In this document: positions 26,124-34,400 of the stretch, one piece after another | Numbering within the stretch: position 1 is the first letter of the stretch | Layout of the letters: every line of letters starts with the position of its first letter | Assembly (NCBI RefSeq): GCF_006152065.1 | Contig: NZ_VDFW01000010.1 | Span: 124,001-188,000, forward strand | Reading direction: 5' to 3' | Length of the DNA: 64,000 nt | DNA from: Amycolatopsis alkalitolerans | GTDB taxonomy: Bacteria > Actinomycetota > Actinomycetes > Mycobacteriales > Pseudonocardiaceae | Notes under the pieces: model-generated | Seen by the model: only the letters and a program-made list of their open reading frames with translations | What the model was told of the DNA's origin: nothing | Database searches by the model: none | Translations under genes and position numbers: made by a program

Positions 26124-27089
26124 TCACTCCTTGATCTTGTCCACCAGCGTGGGCACCAGGTCGAACAGATCCTCGGTCGTGCCGTAGTGCGCGACTTCGA
26201 AGATCGGGGCGTTCTCGTCGGTGTTGCACGCGATGATCAGCTCGGCGTCGCGCATACCCTCCAGGTGCTCGGGCGCACCGGAGATGCCGAACGCGAGGTA
26301 GGCCTTCGGCTTGACCTTCAACCCGGACTTGCCCACCTGCCGCGTCTTGGGCAGCCAGCCGGAGTCGATGATCGGCCGGGACGCCGACAGCGGCACGCCC
26401 AGCGTGTCCGCCAGTTCCTGCACCAGCTCGAGGTTGTCCTGCGAGTCGATGCCACGCCCGACCGAGACGAGCAGGTCGGCGTCGGTGATGTTGACGTCCC
26501 CGCCCTCGGGCTCGATGACCCGCGCCAGGTTCGTCTGCAGCGTCTCCAGCGCCTCCGGCGCCGCCGCGCTGACCACCTCGTGGTGGTGCGAGGCCTCCTG
26601 CCCGTGCGCCGCGGGGAAGGCACCGGCGAGCACGGTACAGACGGCGCGCTCGGCGGTGAGCTCCACCTCGGCCATGATCTTGCCGCCCATCACCTGGCAG
26701 GTGGCCACCAGCGAGTCGCCGTGGGCCCACAGGCCGCCCACGTAGGCGGCCAGCGGGGCGTCCCACAGCACCGACAGCGCCGCGCCGAGGTCCAGCCCGA
26801 CCGTCGCGTTGGACAGCAGGACCAGCCGCGGGGACCGCTCGGCGAGCACGCTCCGCAGTGCGGTCTCGTAGCCCTCGCACGTGTAGTCGGCCAGTGCCGG
26901 GTGGTCGATCGACACGACGGTGTCGGCGCCGTCCAGCCAGGAGGCCAGCTCCGCGGGGCCGAACAGCGCCACCTCCGCCTTGCCGCCCCAGGCCGCCGCG
27001 AGCTCCTTCGCCTTGCCGAGCAGTTCGTAGGTGCTCTCGGAGATCTGCCCGCCGACGTGTTCGGCGAGGACCAGAACGTCGTTACTCAT
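26124..27089 (-). CDS. etfA: Electron transfer flavoprotein alpha subunit
   Basis: 321-residue EtfA. The N-terminal domain begins VLVLAEHVGGQISESTYELLG; the C-terminal FAD-binding domain has SRPIIDSGWLPKTRQVGKSG, KAYLAFGISGAPEHLEGM and IIACNTDENAPIF. In type II sHdr clusters EtfAB is thought to take electrons from the sHdrB3-containing complex and hand them to EMO. Starts with ATG, 9 bases after etfB, and ends 3 bases before emo, so the order etfB-etfA-emo matches the electron path. Confidence 0.94.
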   Translation of the reverse strand: MSNDVLVLAEHVGGQISESTYELLGKAKELAAAWGGKAEVALFGPAELASWLDGADTVVSIDHPALADYTCEGYETALRSVLAERSPRLVLLSNATVGLDLGAALSVLWDAPLAAYVGGLWAHGDSLVATCQVMGGKIMAEVELTAERAVCTVLAGAFPAAHGQEASHHHEVVSAAAPEALETLQTNLARVIEPEGGDVNITDADLLVSVGRGIDSQDNLELVQELADTLGVPLSASRPIIDSGWLPKTRQVGKSGLKVKPKAYLAFGISGAPEHLEGMRDAELIIACNTDENAPIFEVAHYGTTEDLFDLVPTLVDKIKE

Positions 27090-27098
27090 GATCTTTCC

Positions 27099-27863
27099 TC
27101 ACGCCTTCACGATGCCGCGCTCACGCAGCAGTTCGATGATCTTGCCGGCCACTTCTTCGGTGTCCCCGGAGAACATCTCGGCGTGACCGGTCGCCTCCGG
27201 CCGGTACATCCGCCGCACCGTCAGGCCCGAGGCTTCCGCCCCGGCGTCGACCGTGGCCTCCTGCAGGCCACCCGCCTGCATGGCCTGCCGGATGCGGGTG
27301 ATGGGCGCATACCGCGGCGTCTCCCGCGAAGCCTGCAGGCCGATCACCGCGGGCGTCGGCAGCTGCAGCTCGTGCGAACGGCCACCCGAGAACTCCTGGC
27401 GCACCACCAGGTTCCCGTCCTGCACGGTCACGCCGACCACGACCGAAACGTGCCGCTGGCCCAGCCGCGCGGCGAGCATCGGGGCCAGCTGCCCATCGAG
27501 GTCGTCGGGGGCCTGCACGCCGGTGATCACCAGATCCGCCGGCTCCTGCGCGAGGTAGGCGGCGAACGCCGCCGCCCGCGCGTGCGTGTCCAGCCCGCCA
27601 CCGGTGAGCTTGACCGCCCCGTCCGCGCCCTTCGCGATGGCGGTGTACAGCGCCTGCTCCATGTCCGGGTCGTCGGCCAGTCCGACGGCGACGACCTCGG
27701 CGCCGGTGGCGTCCTTGACGAGCAGGGCCTCCTCCAGCGCCTGGTCGTCCCACTCGTTGAGCACGAACTTCAGGTACTCGCGGTCGATGCCGGTCTCGTC
27801 GGGAGTCAGCTCGATCTCCTCGACAAGGTCCGGAACCGCTTTCATGGCAACGACAATGCGCAC
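27099..27863 (-). CDS. etfB: Electron transfer flavoprotein beta subunit
   Basis: 254-residue EtfB. Starts GTG with GGAAGG seven bases upstream; N-terminus VRIVVAMKAVPDLVEEIEL. Contains the nucleotide-binding VVAVGLADDPDMEQALYTAIAKGAD segment and the ETF beta signature region with ITGVQAPDDLDGQLAPMLAARLG, and ends with the RRMYRPE segment. AMP or a second flavin is the expected ligand; which cannot be decided by eye. Preceded by lipS1 with a 13-base gap. Confidence 0.93.
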   Translation of the reverse strand: MRIVVAMKAVPDLVEEIELTPDETGIDREYLKFVLNEWDDQALEEALLVKDATGAEVVAVGLADDPDMEQALYTAIAKGADGAVKLTGGGLDTHARAAAFAAYLAQEPADLVITGVQAPDDLDGQLAPMLAARLGQRHVSVVVGVTVQDGNLVVRQEFSGGRSHELQLPTPAVIGLQASRETPRYAPITRIRQAMQAGGLQEATVDAGAEASGLTVRRMYRPEATGHAEMFSGDTEEVAGKIIELLRERGIVKA

Positions 27864-27876
27864 GTTCTCACCTTCC

Positions 27877-28968
27877 TTACTGCAGGACTTCGTCCAGCCG
27901 CAGCTGCTGGCGGATCTCGGCCAGGTCATCTGCGGTCGGGACGAAGGGATAGTCACGGAACGGCTCGCTCGGCCGGTACGAGCCATACGGCCTGGTGCAT
28001 CCGGGCTCGCCGTTCTCACCGGGGCAGCCGTTGGTCACGAAGGGTACCCCGGTGTCCACAACGGACTCGAGCAGGCGCTCGCCGCCGCCGATGTGCAGCA
28101 GGTTCCCGTCCTCGCCGAACCGGAAGTCCGCCAGCCCGTAGCCCTCGGTCTCGATCAGGTGCTTGGCCAGCTGCACCCGCCGCCACCGCTGGATCGGCGA
28201 TTTGGGATGGTCTGCCATCCGGGAGTCCGGCTCCGGGTTGAAGCAGAACAGGTAGGGGAAGATCTCCCGCTCGTTCAGCTGCACGAAGAGCCGGATCAGG
28301 TCCTCGTCGGCCTCGCCGAGCCCGACCAGCGTGTGCACGTTGACCTTCCACGGGCCGAAGATCTCCCGGGCGTCGGTGACGACCTCCCAGTACTTCTCCC
28401 ATTTCAGCCCGCCGGCCGGCACGTTCGTGCGCAGGTTGCGGAACAGGTCCTCGGTCACCGCGTCGAGCCCGATGCCGATCATGTCCACGCCGAGGGCCTT
28501 GAAGCGTTCCAGGCGCTCCCGGTTCAGCGTCGGCGGCGCCACCAGGATCGACAGCGGGGTCCGCACGCGGGCCGCGATGCGCTCGGTGATGTCGCAGGTG
28601 TCGGTGTAGGCGTGCCCGTGCGTCACCATCGAGATGCACAGCCGGGTCAGCTTTTCTTCGTGCTCGGCCATTCTTTCGACGAGTTCGTCGGTGCGCACGA
28701 GCGGCCATTCGACCCGGATGAACGACTTGTCGTTGTAGTCGCCGGGGCGCGTGCGGGCCAGGCCGCAGTAGCCGCAGTCCGAACGGCAGCCTTCGTCGTA
28801 GTTCAGCAGCAGGTTGATACCGCCGAAGTCGAACTCACGGGAAAACCGCCCGGACCGGAACCGCAACGCGATCGCGCTCGCCATCGAGATGCGGACCCAC
28901 TCTGGACTGATCTGCCGATCGCCGGCCGGAGCCGGCGACGGGAGAACGGGAAGCTGACGGCCTGCCAA
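27877..28968 (-). CDS. lipS1: Radical SAM lipoyl synthase component LipS1
   Basis: About 363 residues. Radical SAM triad CRSDCGYCGL in an N-terminal position after a GRFSREFDFGGINLLLNYD lead-in; also HGHAYTDTCDIT and DAVTEDLFRNLR. In the sLpl(AB)-LipS1/S2 route, LipS1 and LipS2 each insert one sulfur into protein-bound octanoate. The start is uncertain: a TTG at 28968 (after AAAGGGG) keeps a probably conserved WVRISMASAI stretch, while the first in-frame ATG is at 28884 (335 residues) without a good ribosome-binding site. Confidence 0.85.
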   Translation of the reverse strand: MAGRQLPVLPSPAPAGDRQISPEWVRISMASAIALRFRSGRFSREFDFGGINLLLNYDEGCRSDCGYCGLARTRPGDYNDKSFIRVEWPLVRTDELVERMAEHEEKLTRLCISMVTHGHAYTDTCDITERIAARVRTPLSILVAPPTLNRERLERFKALGVDMIGIGLDAVTEDLFRNLRTNVPAGGLKWEKYWEVVTDAREIFGPWKVNVHTLVGLGEADEDLIRLFVQLNEREIFPYLFCFNPEPDSRMADHPKSPIQRWRRVQLAKHLIETEGYGLADFRFGEDGNLLHIGGGERLLESVVDTGVPFVTNGCPGENGEPGCTRPYGSYRPSEPFRDYPFVPTADDLAEIRQQLRLDEVLQ

Positions 28969-28979
28969 CTCGGCCCCTT

Positions 28980-30092
28980 TCAACTCTGCTCGGGGAAATA
29001 ACAGGAACCAGCGGACCGCACCGGCGCGGCGGCGGCCAGCGTGCCGGCCTGGCGCCCCGCGGTCAGGACCGTCTGGACGAGCCGGTCCGCGCCGACGCCC
29101 AGCGCGCGGTCCGCGCCTGAGGCCGACACGATCCCGTTGACCACGACGGGATCGAGCCGCCGCCACCGCAGATCCGCCTCCAGCCGCCCCAGCGCGGGCG
29201 GCATGATCGCGAAATCTCCGACCACCACGGCACTCTTGACGAGATCGCCGTGTGTGGACAGGTAGATCCGAACCAGACCCTCGGGCGTCTTGAGCAGCGC
29301 CGAACCGCTCCCGTCCGGGATGGCGCCCTGCTCGGACAGCCACGAGGTCGCGCGGTACCGGTCACGGGCGAGCCCGGCTGCGCTCGCGACCTCCGCGTCC
29401 CCGGGAGTGCCTGGCTCCAGCTCGACGCCGAAAGCCTTGGCGAACCCGAGCGCCACGTGGTCGCGGATGGCGGCGCCGTCGACCTCGCGGCCGGTTTCCC
29501 GGGTCACGGTGGTCACCCGTTCCTCCACGGCGGCGGCCGCCTTGTCCGCGAGCTTGGCCGCGGGGATGCGCAGCACCTCGAGCATGAACCCGACGTCGAG
29601 ACCGGCGAGCACGCTGGCGTGGAAGAGCATCCCGCCGCGCTCGTCGATGTAGAGGCCGAGCCCGGCGATCTTGCGACCACCCACTTCGAGGTCGTTCTTG
29701 CCGCGGAACGTCGCGGTGATGCCGAGTTCGGCGAGCCCGGCGGAGACGGCGGCCGAGCACTCCTCGATGATCTCGCGCGGGCGCTTGCCCACCGGGGCGC
29801 GATCGATCATGGCCACCCCGAGCTGTCCGGCGCCCATGATGATCGCGCCACCGCCGGTCGGGCGGCGGCTCACCTCGGTCCCCGTGCGCTCGCACGCGCC
29901 GAGATCGACTTCCGCGGCGAGGTTCTGGTAGCGGCCGACCAGGGCGCAGTGGTTGCGGTAGGTGTAGAGCCGCAGCGTCGGCGGGCGCGCATCCGCGTCA
30001 CGGGCGTAACCGGCCATCAGCGCCTCGTCGAGCGCGAGCCCTTCGGCCGCACCGGCACCGTCGTCGGTGAGCAGCCGCCAGTGGGCGCGCAT
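28980..30092 (-). CDS. slpl(AB): sLpl(AB)-type lipoate:protein ligase
   Basis: 370-residue ligase of the BPL/LplA/LipB superfamily with an attached C-terminal accessory (LplB-like) domain. Motifs: RRPTGGGAIIMG near residue 75, the conserved Lys in GRKIAGLGLY near residue 140 and MLFHASVL. The C-terminal third (PEGLVRIYLSTHGDL and on) matches the accessory domain seen in LplA. sLpl(AB) attaches lipoate or octanoate to LbpA in sulfur oxidisers. ATG at 30092 overlaps the lipS2 stop by one base. Confidence 0.85.
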   Translation of the reverse strand: MRAHWRLLTDDGAGAAEGLALDEALMAGYARDADARPPTLRLYTYRNHCALVGRYQNLAAEVDLGACERTGTEVSRRPTGGGAIIMGAGQLGVAMIDRAPVGKRPREIIEECSAAVSAGLAELGITATFRGKNDLEVGGRKIAGLGLYIDERGGMLFHASVLAGLDVGFMLEVLRIPAAKLADKAAAAVEERVTTVTRETGREVDGAAIRDHVALGFAKAFGVELEPGTPGDAEVASAAGLARDRYRATSWLSEQGAIPDGSGSALLKTPEGLVRIYLSTHGDLVKSAVVVGDFAIMPPALGRLEADLRWRRLDPVVVNGIVSASGADRALGVGADRLVQTVLTAGRQAGTLAAAAPVRSAGSCYFPEQS

Positions 30093-31072
30093 CACGCCAC
30101 CTCCACCGTCTGGTACGCGATGTCCGAGTCGCCGGTCCACGTCAGCGAGCAGCAGTACTCGAACAGCCGGGTCTCAAGCCCCCGAGAACGCGCGTACGCG
30201 ATCGCCCCGTCCGCCGGGTACGCAATGCCGTTGAGCCCGAGATCGATCGCCGCCTGGTCCAGGTCGGTCTTCATCTGGCCGAGCGGCCGCGCGCACCCCA
30301 GGTTCACCGTCGTCGTGGGCGCGGCGAGCCGGGTCGCGCGGAAGAACTCGGTGACGTCCTCGACCGGTGGCGGCGGCAGATGCGCCATCGGCGTGCCCAC
30401 CAGCGGCACCAGCACCACGAGGATGATCGTGGACACCGGATGGCGGGTGATGATGTCCAGCGCCCGGTATTCGCCGAGGAACCGGCCGTAGTGCAGGCCC
30501 AGCACGATATGCGGGATGATGCGCAGCCCTCGTTCGGACAGCAGCCCGAGCGCCCGGTCGAAGTCGGCGACGGTGAGGTCGAGGTGGTAGACGTCGCGGA
30601 TCGTCTCGTCGGCGCCGATGATGTCGAGCATCACGCCGTCCACGCCGGCGTCGGCCAGCCCGGCGGCCAGCTCCGGCGACACCACTCCCGAGTGGACGAT
30701 CACCTTCATCCCGAGCTCCTCGCGGATGCGCCGGACGTGCCGCAAGTGCGGCAGCAGCGGCACGCCGCCGGTGCGGGTGGAGCCGCCGGACACCAGCAGG
30801 CCCTCACTGCCCTGGGCGCGCAGCCGCTGCGCCAGCGCGAAGAGGTCCTCGTCCGCCTTCACCGACACCATGCCGTGCAACACCTTGGTCTGGCAGTGGT
30901 CACAGCTGAGCGCGCAGGCCGACCCGGTGACCGAGACCGGCAGGAACCGGCGCGGGTTCTCGGGTGTCCACTCCGAGGTCTCCCAGCGCTTCAGGCCGGG
31001 GGCGAAGAAGTCCATCACGTTGCCGAAGTGCGCCTGCCGCACGTCGAAGGGCGTCGCCGTGTCCATCGTCAT
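30092..31072 (-). CDS. lipS2: Radical SAM lipoyl synthase component LipS2
   Basis: 326 residues. Radical SAM cluster motif CALSCDHCQT near residue 55, then LLVSGGSTRTGGVPL and VMLDIIGADETI of the SAM barrel, and a C-terminal CCSLTWTGDSDIAYQ. Partner of LipS1. ATG at 31072 lies in an ATGA overlap with the third lbpA-like gene. The order lbpA-lipS2-slpl-lipS1 keeps the whole lipoyl-assembly set contiguous with a lipoyl acceptor. Confidence 0.87.
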   Translation of the reverse strand: MTMDTATPFDVRQAHFGNVMDFFAPGLKRWETSEWTPENPRRFLPVSVTGSACALSCDHCQTKVLHGMVSVKADEDLFALAQRLRAQGSEGLLVSGGSTRTGGVPLLPHLRHVRRIREELGMKVIVHSGVVSPELAAGLADAGVDGVMLDIIGADETIRDVYHLDLTVADFDRALGLLSERGLRIIPHIVLGLHYGRFLGEYRALDIITRHPVSTIILVVLVPLVGTPMAHLPPPPVEDVTEFFRATRLAAPTTTVNLGCARPLGQMKTDLDQAAIDLGLNGIAYPADGAIAYARSRGLETRLFEYCCSLTWTGDSDIAYQTVEVA

Positions 31073-31548
31073 TCGGCGATCACGCCCTTCAGCCGGTACT
31101 CGTCCACCTTCCGCGCGAACCACGCTTCGATCTCTTCGGGGATCGTCAGCAGGGACGACAGTTCGTCGGTGCCGTCATAGGCCAGTTCCAGCAACCAGCC
31201 CGCGCCGAACGGGTCCTCCTCGACCAGGCCGGGATCGGCGAGCACGGCCGGGTTGGCGCCGAGCGCGGTGCCCGAGACCGGGCTGATCAGCGGACCGACG
31301 AACTTCGCGGCCTCCAGCTGCCCGAACGCCCGGCCGCGGACCAGCGGCGTTCCGCTGTCCACAACGGACAGCTGGGCGAGCGTGCCGCTCGTCTCCACGC
31401 CCAGCGGATCGAGACCGATGCGCAGTTCACCCAGCCCCGTCGATTTCGCCCAGACATGGGTGTCCGGGTCGTACATCCGGTCCAGTGCTACCTGGTAGCC
31501 GCGGACCTCGACCAGCGCGCTCGCGCCGCCGATGTGCGTGTTCGTCAT
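31069..31548 (-). CDS. Divergent GcvH/LbpA-like lipoyl carrier, copy 3
   Basis: 159-residue GcvH-like protein embedded in the lipoate-assembly genes. Lipoyl site LEAAKFVG with Lys82, followed by SPVSGTALGANP and DPFGAGWLLELAY. It has a 20-residue N-terminal extension and an altered front half (DPDTHVWAKSTGLGELRIG) compared with the two copies at 22.3-23.2 kb, so it probably has a different job: an octanoyl/lipoyl relay protein for LipS1/S2, or a specialised LbpA. ATGA overlaps on both sides. Confidence 0.82.
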   Translation of the reverse strand: MTNTHIGGASALVEVRGYQVALDRMYDPDTHVWAKSTGLGELRIGLDPLGVETSGTLAQLSVVDSGTPLVRGRAFGQLEAAKFVGPLISPVSGTALGANPAVLADPGLVEEDPFGAGWLLELAYDGTDELSSLLTIPEEIEAWFARKVDEYRLKGVIAE

Positions 31549-32363
31549 GAAAGCGTCCCCTTCGTCGCGCCGACCCAGACACCGGCCCTGATCTTGATCC
31601 CGCCGGGTGGTCTCGCCGCCCGCTCGCCGGGTCCGGCCATCCAGGCCTCACTGGTGAACCGCGCGTCGAGTTCGGTCAGCGCCGCCTCCTCGTCGCCGGT
31701 AAGCTCGCCCGCCTGCGGCGTCAGGCCGAGCGCCGCCGCATACGCCTCGACGGCGGCGTCGCGGAACGCGACGGGATCCGCCGGCGTCGCCGCCACGTAC
31801 CGCCGCATCTGGCGGAGCACCTCCGCGCGGGTTTCCTCGTCCGGAACCCGCAACACCGCCGTGGCGCGCTCGTGATCGAACCGCTCGATCAGGTTGCCGC
31901 ACAACACGACCGCGTCCTCGATCTGCCCCGCGCCGTGCCCGCAGATCTTGCGGTCACCGACGCTGATCTCGAGGTTGCCGTCCAGTTCCGCCGGCACCCC
32001 GACCGCCCGGAACGCCGTGACCGCCGGCGCCAGCAGGTCACGGACGGCGGTGGCCCGCGCGGGCGAAACCCCGCCCACCGGCAGGCAGATCTGAAAAAAC
32101 AGCTGATCGGCGTCGAGGTACACCGGACCGCCGCCGACCATCCGGCGGTAGACCGGCAACCCCTGTGCCGCGCAGTACTTCTCATCCACCTCGTCCAGCC
32201 GCCGGTGGTAGCCCAGGCAGACGTAGGGCTCGGCGGGCCGCGCGAACGACAGGGTGGGCGGAGCGCCGCCGGACACGCCGTAGGCGACGGCGTGCCACAG
32301 CGTCTGCGACCGCAGCGCGGAGACGCGGCCGAAGTCGATCACCCGGAGCTGGCTACCCGGCAT
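31545..32363 (-). CDS. Second lipoate ligase/octanoyltransferase-like protein
   Basis: 272-residue BPL/LplA/LipB-superfamily protein without the C-terminal accessory domain. Motifs: RRMVGGGPVYLD near residue 73, LFFQICLP, the conserved Lys in GDRKICGHGAGQ near residue 138, and VLCGNLIE. Could be an octanoyltransferase (LipM-like), a lipoyl-relay amidotransferase or a second ligase; the sequence does not decide. Overlaps sHdrB3 by 11 bases and the third lbpA-like gene by 4. Confidence 0.8.
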   Translation of the reverse strand: MPGSQLRVIDFGRVSALRSQTLWHAVAYGVSGGAPPTLSFARPAEPYVCLGYHRRLDEVDEKYCAAQGLPVYRRMVGGGPVYLDADQLFFQICLPVGGVSPARATAVRDLLAPAVTAFRAVGVPAELDGNLEISVGDRKICGHGAGQIEDAVVLCGNLIERFDHERATAVLRVPDEETRAEVLRQMRRYVAATPADPVAFRDAAVEAYAAALGLTPQAGELTGDEEAALTELDARFTSEAWMAGPGERAARPPGGIKIRAGVWVGATKGTLS

Positions 32364-33651
32364 GGTCCATCGCTTCGTCGATGAGCTCGATGATGTCGCG
32401 CACCTTCAGGTGCCCGTTGCCCGTCGACTTCGCCGCGTCCTCGAACCGGGAGACCTCGTACGGGCAGCACACCACGAGCGTGTCGGCACCGGTCTCGGCG
32501 GCCTCGCGGACACGCCGCTCGGACAGGCGCTCGCTCGTGTGGTCCCGGGTGAACCCGTCCAGCCACATCCCGCCGCCACCGCCGCCGCAGCAGTACCCGT
32601 TCTCCCGGCAGCGCCCCATCTCCCGCAGTTCGATGCCGGGAATCGCGTTGATGAGCTTGCGCGGCGCGTCGTACTCGCCGTTGTGCCGGCCGAGGTAGCA
32701 CGGATCGTGGAAGGTCACCTTGTAGGGCAGCTCCTTCGCCCAGGTGATCTTGTCCACCAGCGGCGAGAGCAGCTGGGTGTAGTGCAGCGCGTCGAAGGTG
32801 TGGCCGCGCTTGGGGTATTCCTTGACCAGCGCGTTGAACCCGTGCGGGTCGGGGGTGGCGATCCGGGCGAAATCATACTTGGCCAAGGTCGCCGTGACGT
32901 CCTCGACGAGCGCGTCGAACAGCCCCTTCTCGCCGGCCAGGCGCTGCGAGTCGCCGAGGGTCTTCTCCTCGGGCCCGAGGATCGCCCAGTCGATTCCGAG
33001 CGCGTGGGCGACCCGGGCGAACGCCCGCGCCGCCTCCTGGCCGCGCGGATGGTAGCTCCAGTAGTCCTCCACGTAGAACAGGACGTCCACCGGACCCGGC
33101 TCCTTCGAGAGGATCCGCACCGGCACCCCGGCGTCCCGTGTCCACTGTGCGCGGCGGCGCGGGTTCTCACCGAGCGCGTTGCCGTAGCGGAACGTCTTCT
33201 CGAACACGTCCTGCAGCTCGCCCGGCACGTTGCCGTCGGCGAGCGCCGCTTCCCTGGCGGCCGGCATGATCTGGATCATGTCGACCTCCTTCGGGCAGAC
33301 CCGCAGGCAGTTCCCGCAGCTCGTGCACATCCACAGGTCGGGATCGGTCAGCAGATCCACCCCGGTTTGGACCTTCCGGTGGAGCTTCCGCGGGCCGTAC
33401 TCACCGACCAGGTCCACGGGGCAGACCGGAATGCACTTGCCGCAGCCGTAACACCATTCGAGAGACTCGGCACCGGGCAGCTCGGCGAGCTTCGCGAAGC
33501 CGTCCGGGCTGTGTTCGGTGAGCACGCGCGGCTCGAACATTCGATTCCACATCGCCGGCAGCTCGACCTCACGGCCGGAGATCGTCGAGGCGACGGTGGC
33601 TTGTTCCTTCTCGATGGCACGGGGCGGAACCTTGCGCCCGGAGATGGGCAT
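32353..33651 (-). CDS. shdrB3: sHdrB3, HdrD-like iron-sulfur protein
   Basis: 432 residues. N-terminal ferredoxin-like part with WCYGCGKCIPVCPVD and MCTSCGNCLRVCPKE; C-terminal HdrB-like part with two CCG motifs (HDPCYLGRHN...YCCGGGGGGMW, then VVCCPYE). No membrane segments, unlike EMO, whose soluble half it resembles. sHdrB3 is the marker separating type II sHdr clusters (C1-B1-A-H-B3 with etfAB and emo) from type I (ending C2-B2). Probably the electron exit from the sHdr core to EtfAB. Starts ATG, 3 bases after shdrH. Confidence 0.87.
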   Translation of the reverse strand: MPISGRKVPPRAIEKEQATVASTISGREVELPAMWNRMFEPRVLTEHSPDGFAKLAELPGAESLEWCYGCGKCIPVCPVDLVGEYGPRKLHRKVQTGVDLLTDPDLWMCTSCGNCLRVCPKEVDMIQIMPAAREAALADGNVPGELQDVFEKTFRYGNALGENPRRRAQWTRDAGVPVRILSKEPGPVDVLFYVEDYWSYHPRGQEAARAFARVAHALGIDWAILGPEEKTLGDSQRLAGEKGLFDALVEDVTATLAKYDFARIATPDPHGFNALVKEYPKRGHTFDALHYTQLLSPLVDKITWAKELPYKVTFHDPCYLGRHNGEYDAPRKLINAIPGIELREMGRCRENGYCCGGGGGGMWLDGFTRDHTSERLSERRVREAAETGADTLVVCCPYEVSRFEDAAKSTGNGHLKVRDIIELIDEAMDHAG

Positions 33652-33654
33652 GGT

Positions 33655-34383
33655 TCAGACCTCCAGACGGTAGACGCCGAGCAGGCGGCGGACGAGATCG
33701 GGCAGTGAGGGCACCACCCGGTTGAACTCCTGGGTCATGCGCATCCGCAACACGGTGTAGAGATAGATGCCGTAGACGGCGGCCAGGAACACATCGGTAC
33801 CGAACAGGCCGGGACCCGCGGCGGTGAAACCGGCGGCCTTCCCCGTCTCGTCGACGAAGGCCATCGCCTCCCCCACCGACAGGTAGGTCTCGCCACGCGA
33901 GGTCCCGGCGGCGAGATCGACGTCGTCGGTGACCACCAGCCGCAGGGCCCCGGTCTCGACACGCGGATCCCAGATCCACCGGGTCCACAGCCAGTACCGG
34001 TCCGGGAAGGCGAAGTGCAGCAGCTCTCCCGGCAGGTCGAAGCCCGGATCGGCGAAATCGGCCAGCACCGTGTCGAACCGGTCGAACCGTTGCACGAGCC
34101 CGCCCTTGGCATAGAGCAGGTCGTCGATGGCGGCCGCGAGCCGGTCCGCCGAGACCTCGTCCAGGATGCGGTCCGCCCTGCGCCGGGTGGCGAAGACGTT
34201 ACGCAGCACCAGGCGCAGGCCGTCCCGGTCCAGCGCGCGGGGTTCGGCGAGCAGGTCCCGCAGCAACCGGGACTTGCGCTCGACGTCCGCGGCGATGGTC
34301 CCGAGTTCGGCCGTGGGCATCTTCTCGGAGATCTCGCGCACGAACTCCTGCGCGCTGGGGGTGTCGACGACGGGTCCGGGCAT
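33655..34383 (-). CDS. shdrH: sHdrH, conserved sHdr-cluster protein of unknown function
   Basis: 242-residue soluble protein with no known cofactor motif. It begins after a Pro-rich start with SAQEFVREISEKMPTAEL; the middle has GLVQRFDRFDTVLADF and YWLWTRWIWDP, an aromatic-rich patch. The position between shdrA and shdrB3, and lack of Cys, fit the hypothetical protein (called HypC/H) present in all sHdr operons. Assigned by context. Its role is unknown even in studied organisms. Confidence 0.8.
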   Translation of the reverse strand: MPGPVVDTPSAQEFVREISEKMPTAELGTIAADVERKSRLLRDLLAEPRALDRDGLRLVLRNVFATRRRADRILDEVSADRLAAAIDDLLYAKGGLVQRFDRFDTVLADFADPGFDLPGELLHFAFPDRYWLWTRWIWDPRVETGALRLVVTDDVDLAAGTSRGETYLSVGEAMAFVDETGKAAGFTAAGPGLFGTDVFLAAVYGIYLYTVLRMRMTQEFNRVVPSLPDLVRRLLGVYRLEV

Positions 34384-34400
34384 GTTCGGCGGCTCCGGTC

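Noticed and set aside
23397-28241. Very long open frame (about 1600 codons) on the plus strand
   Set aside because: It is antisense to emo, etfA, etfB, lipS1 and others, lacks domains and has biased His/Arg/Gly composition from high third-position GC; a shadow of the real minus-strand genes.
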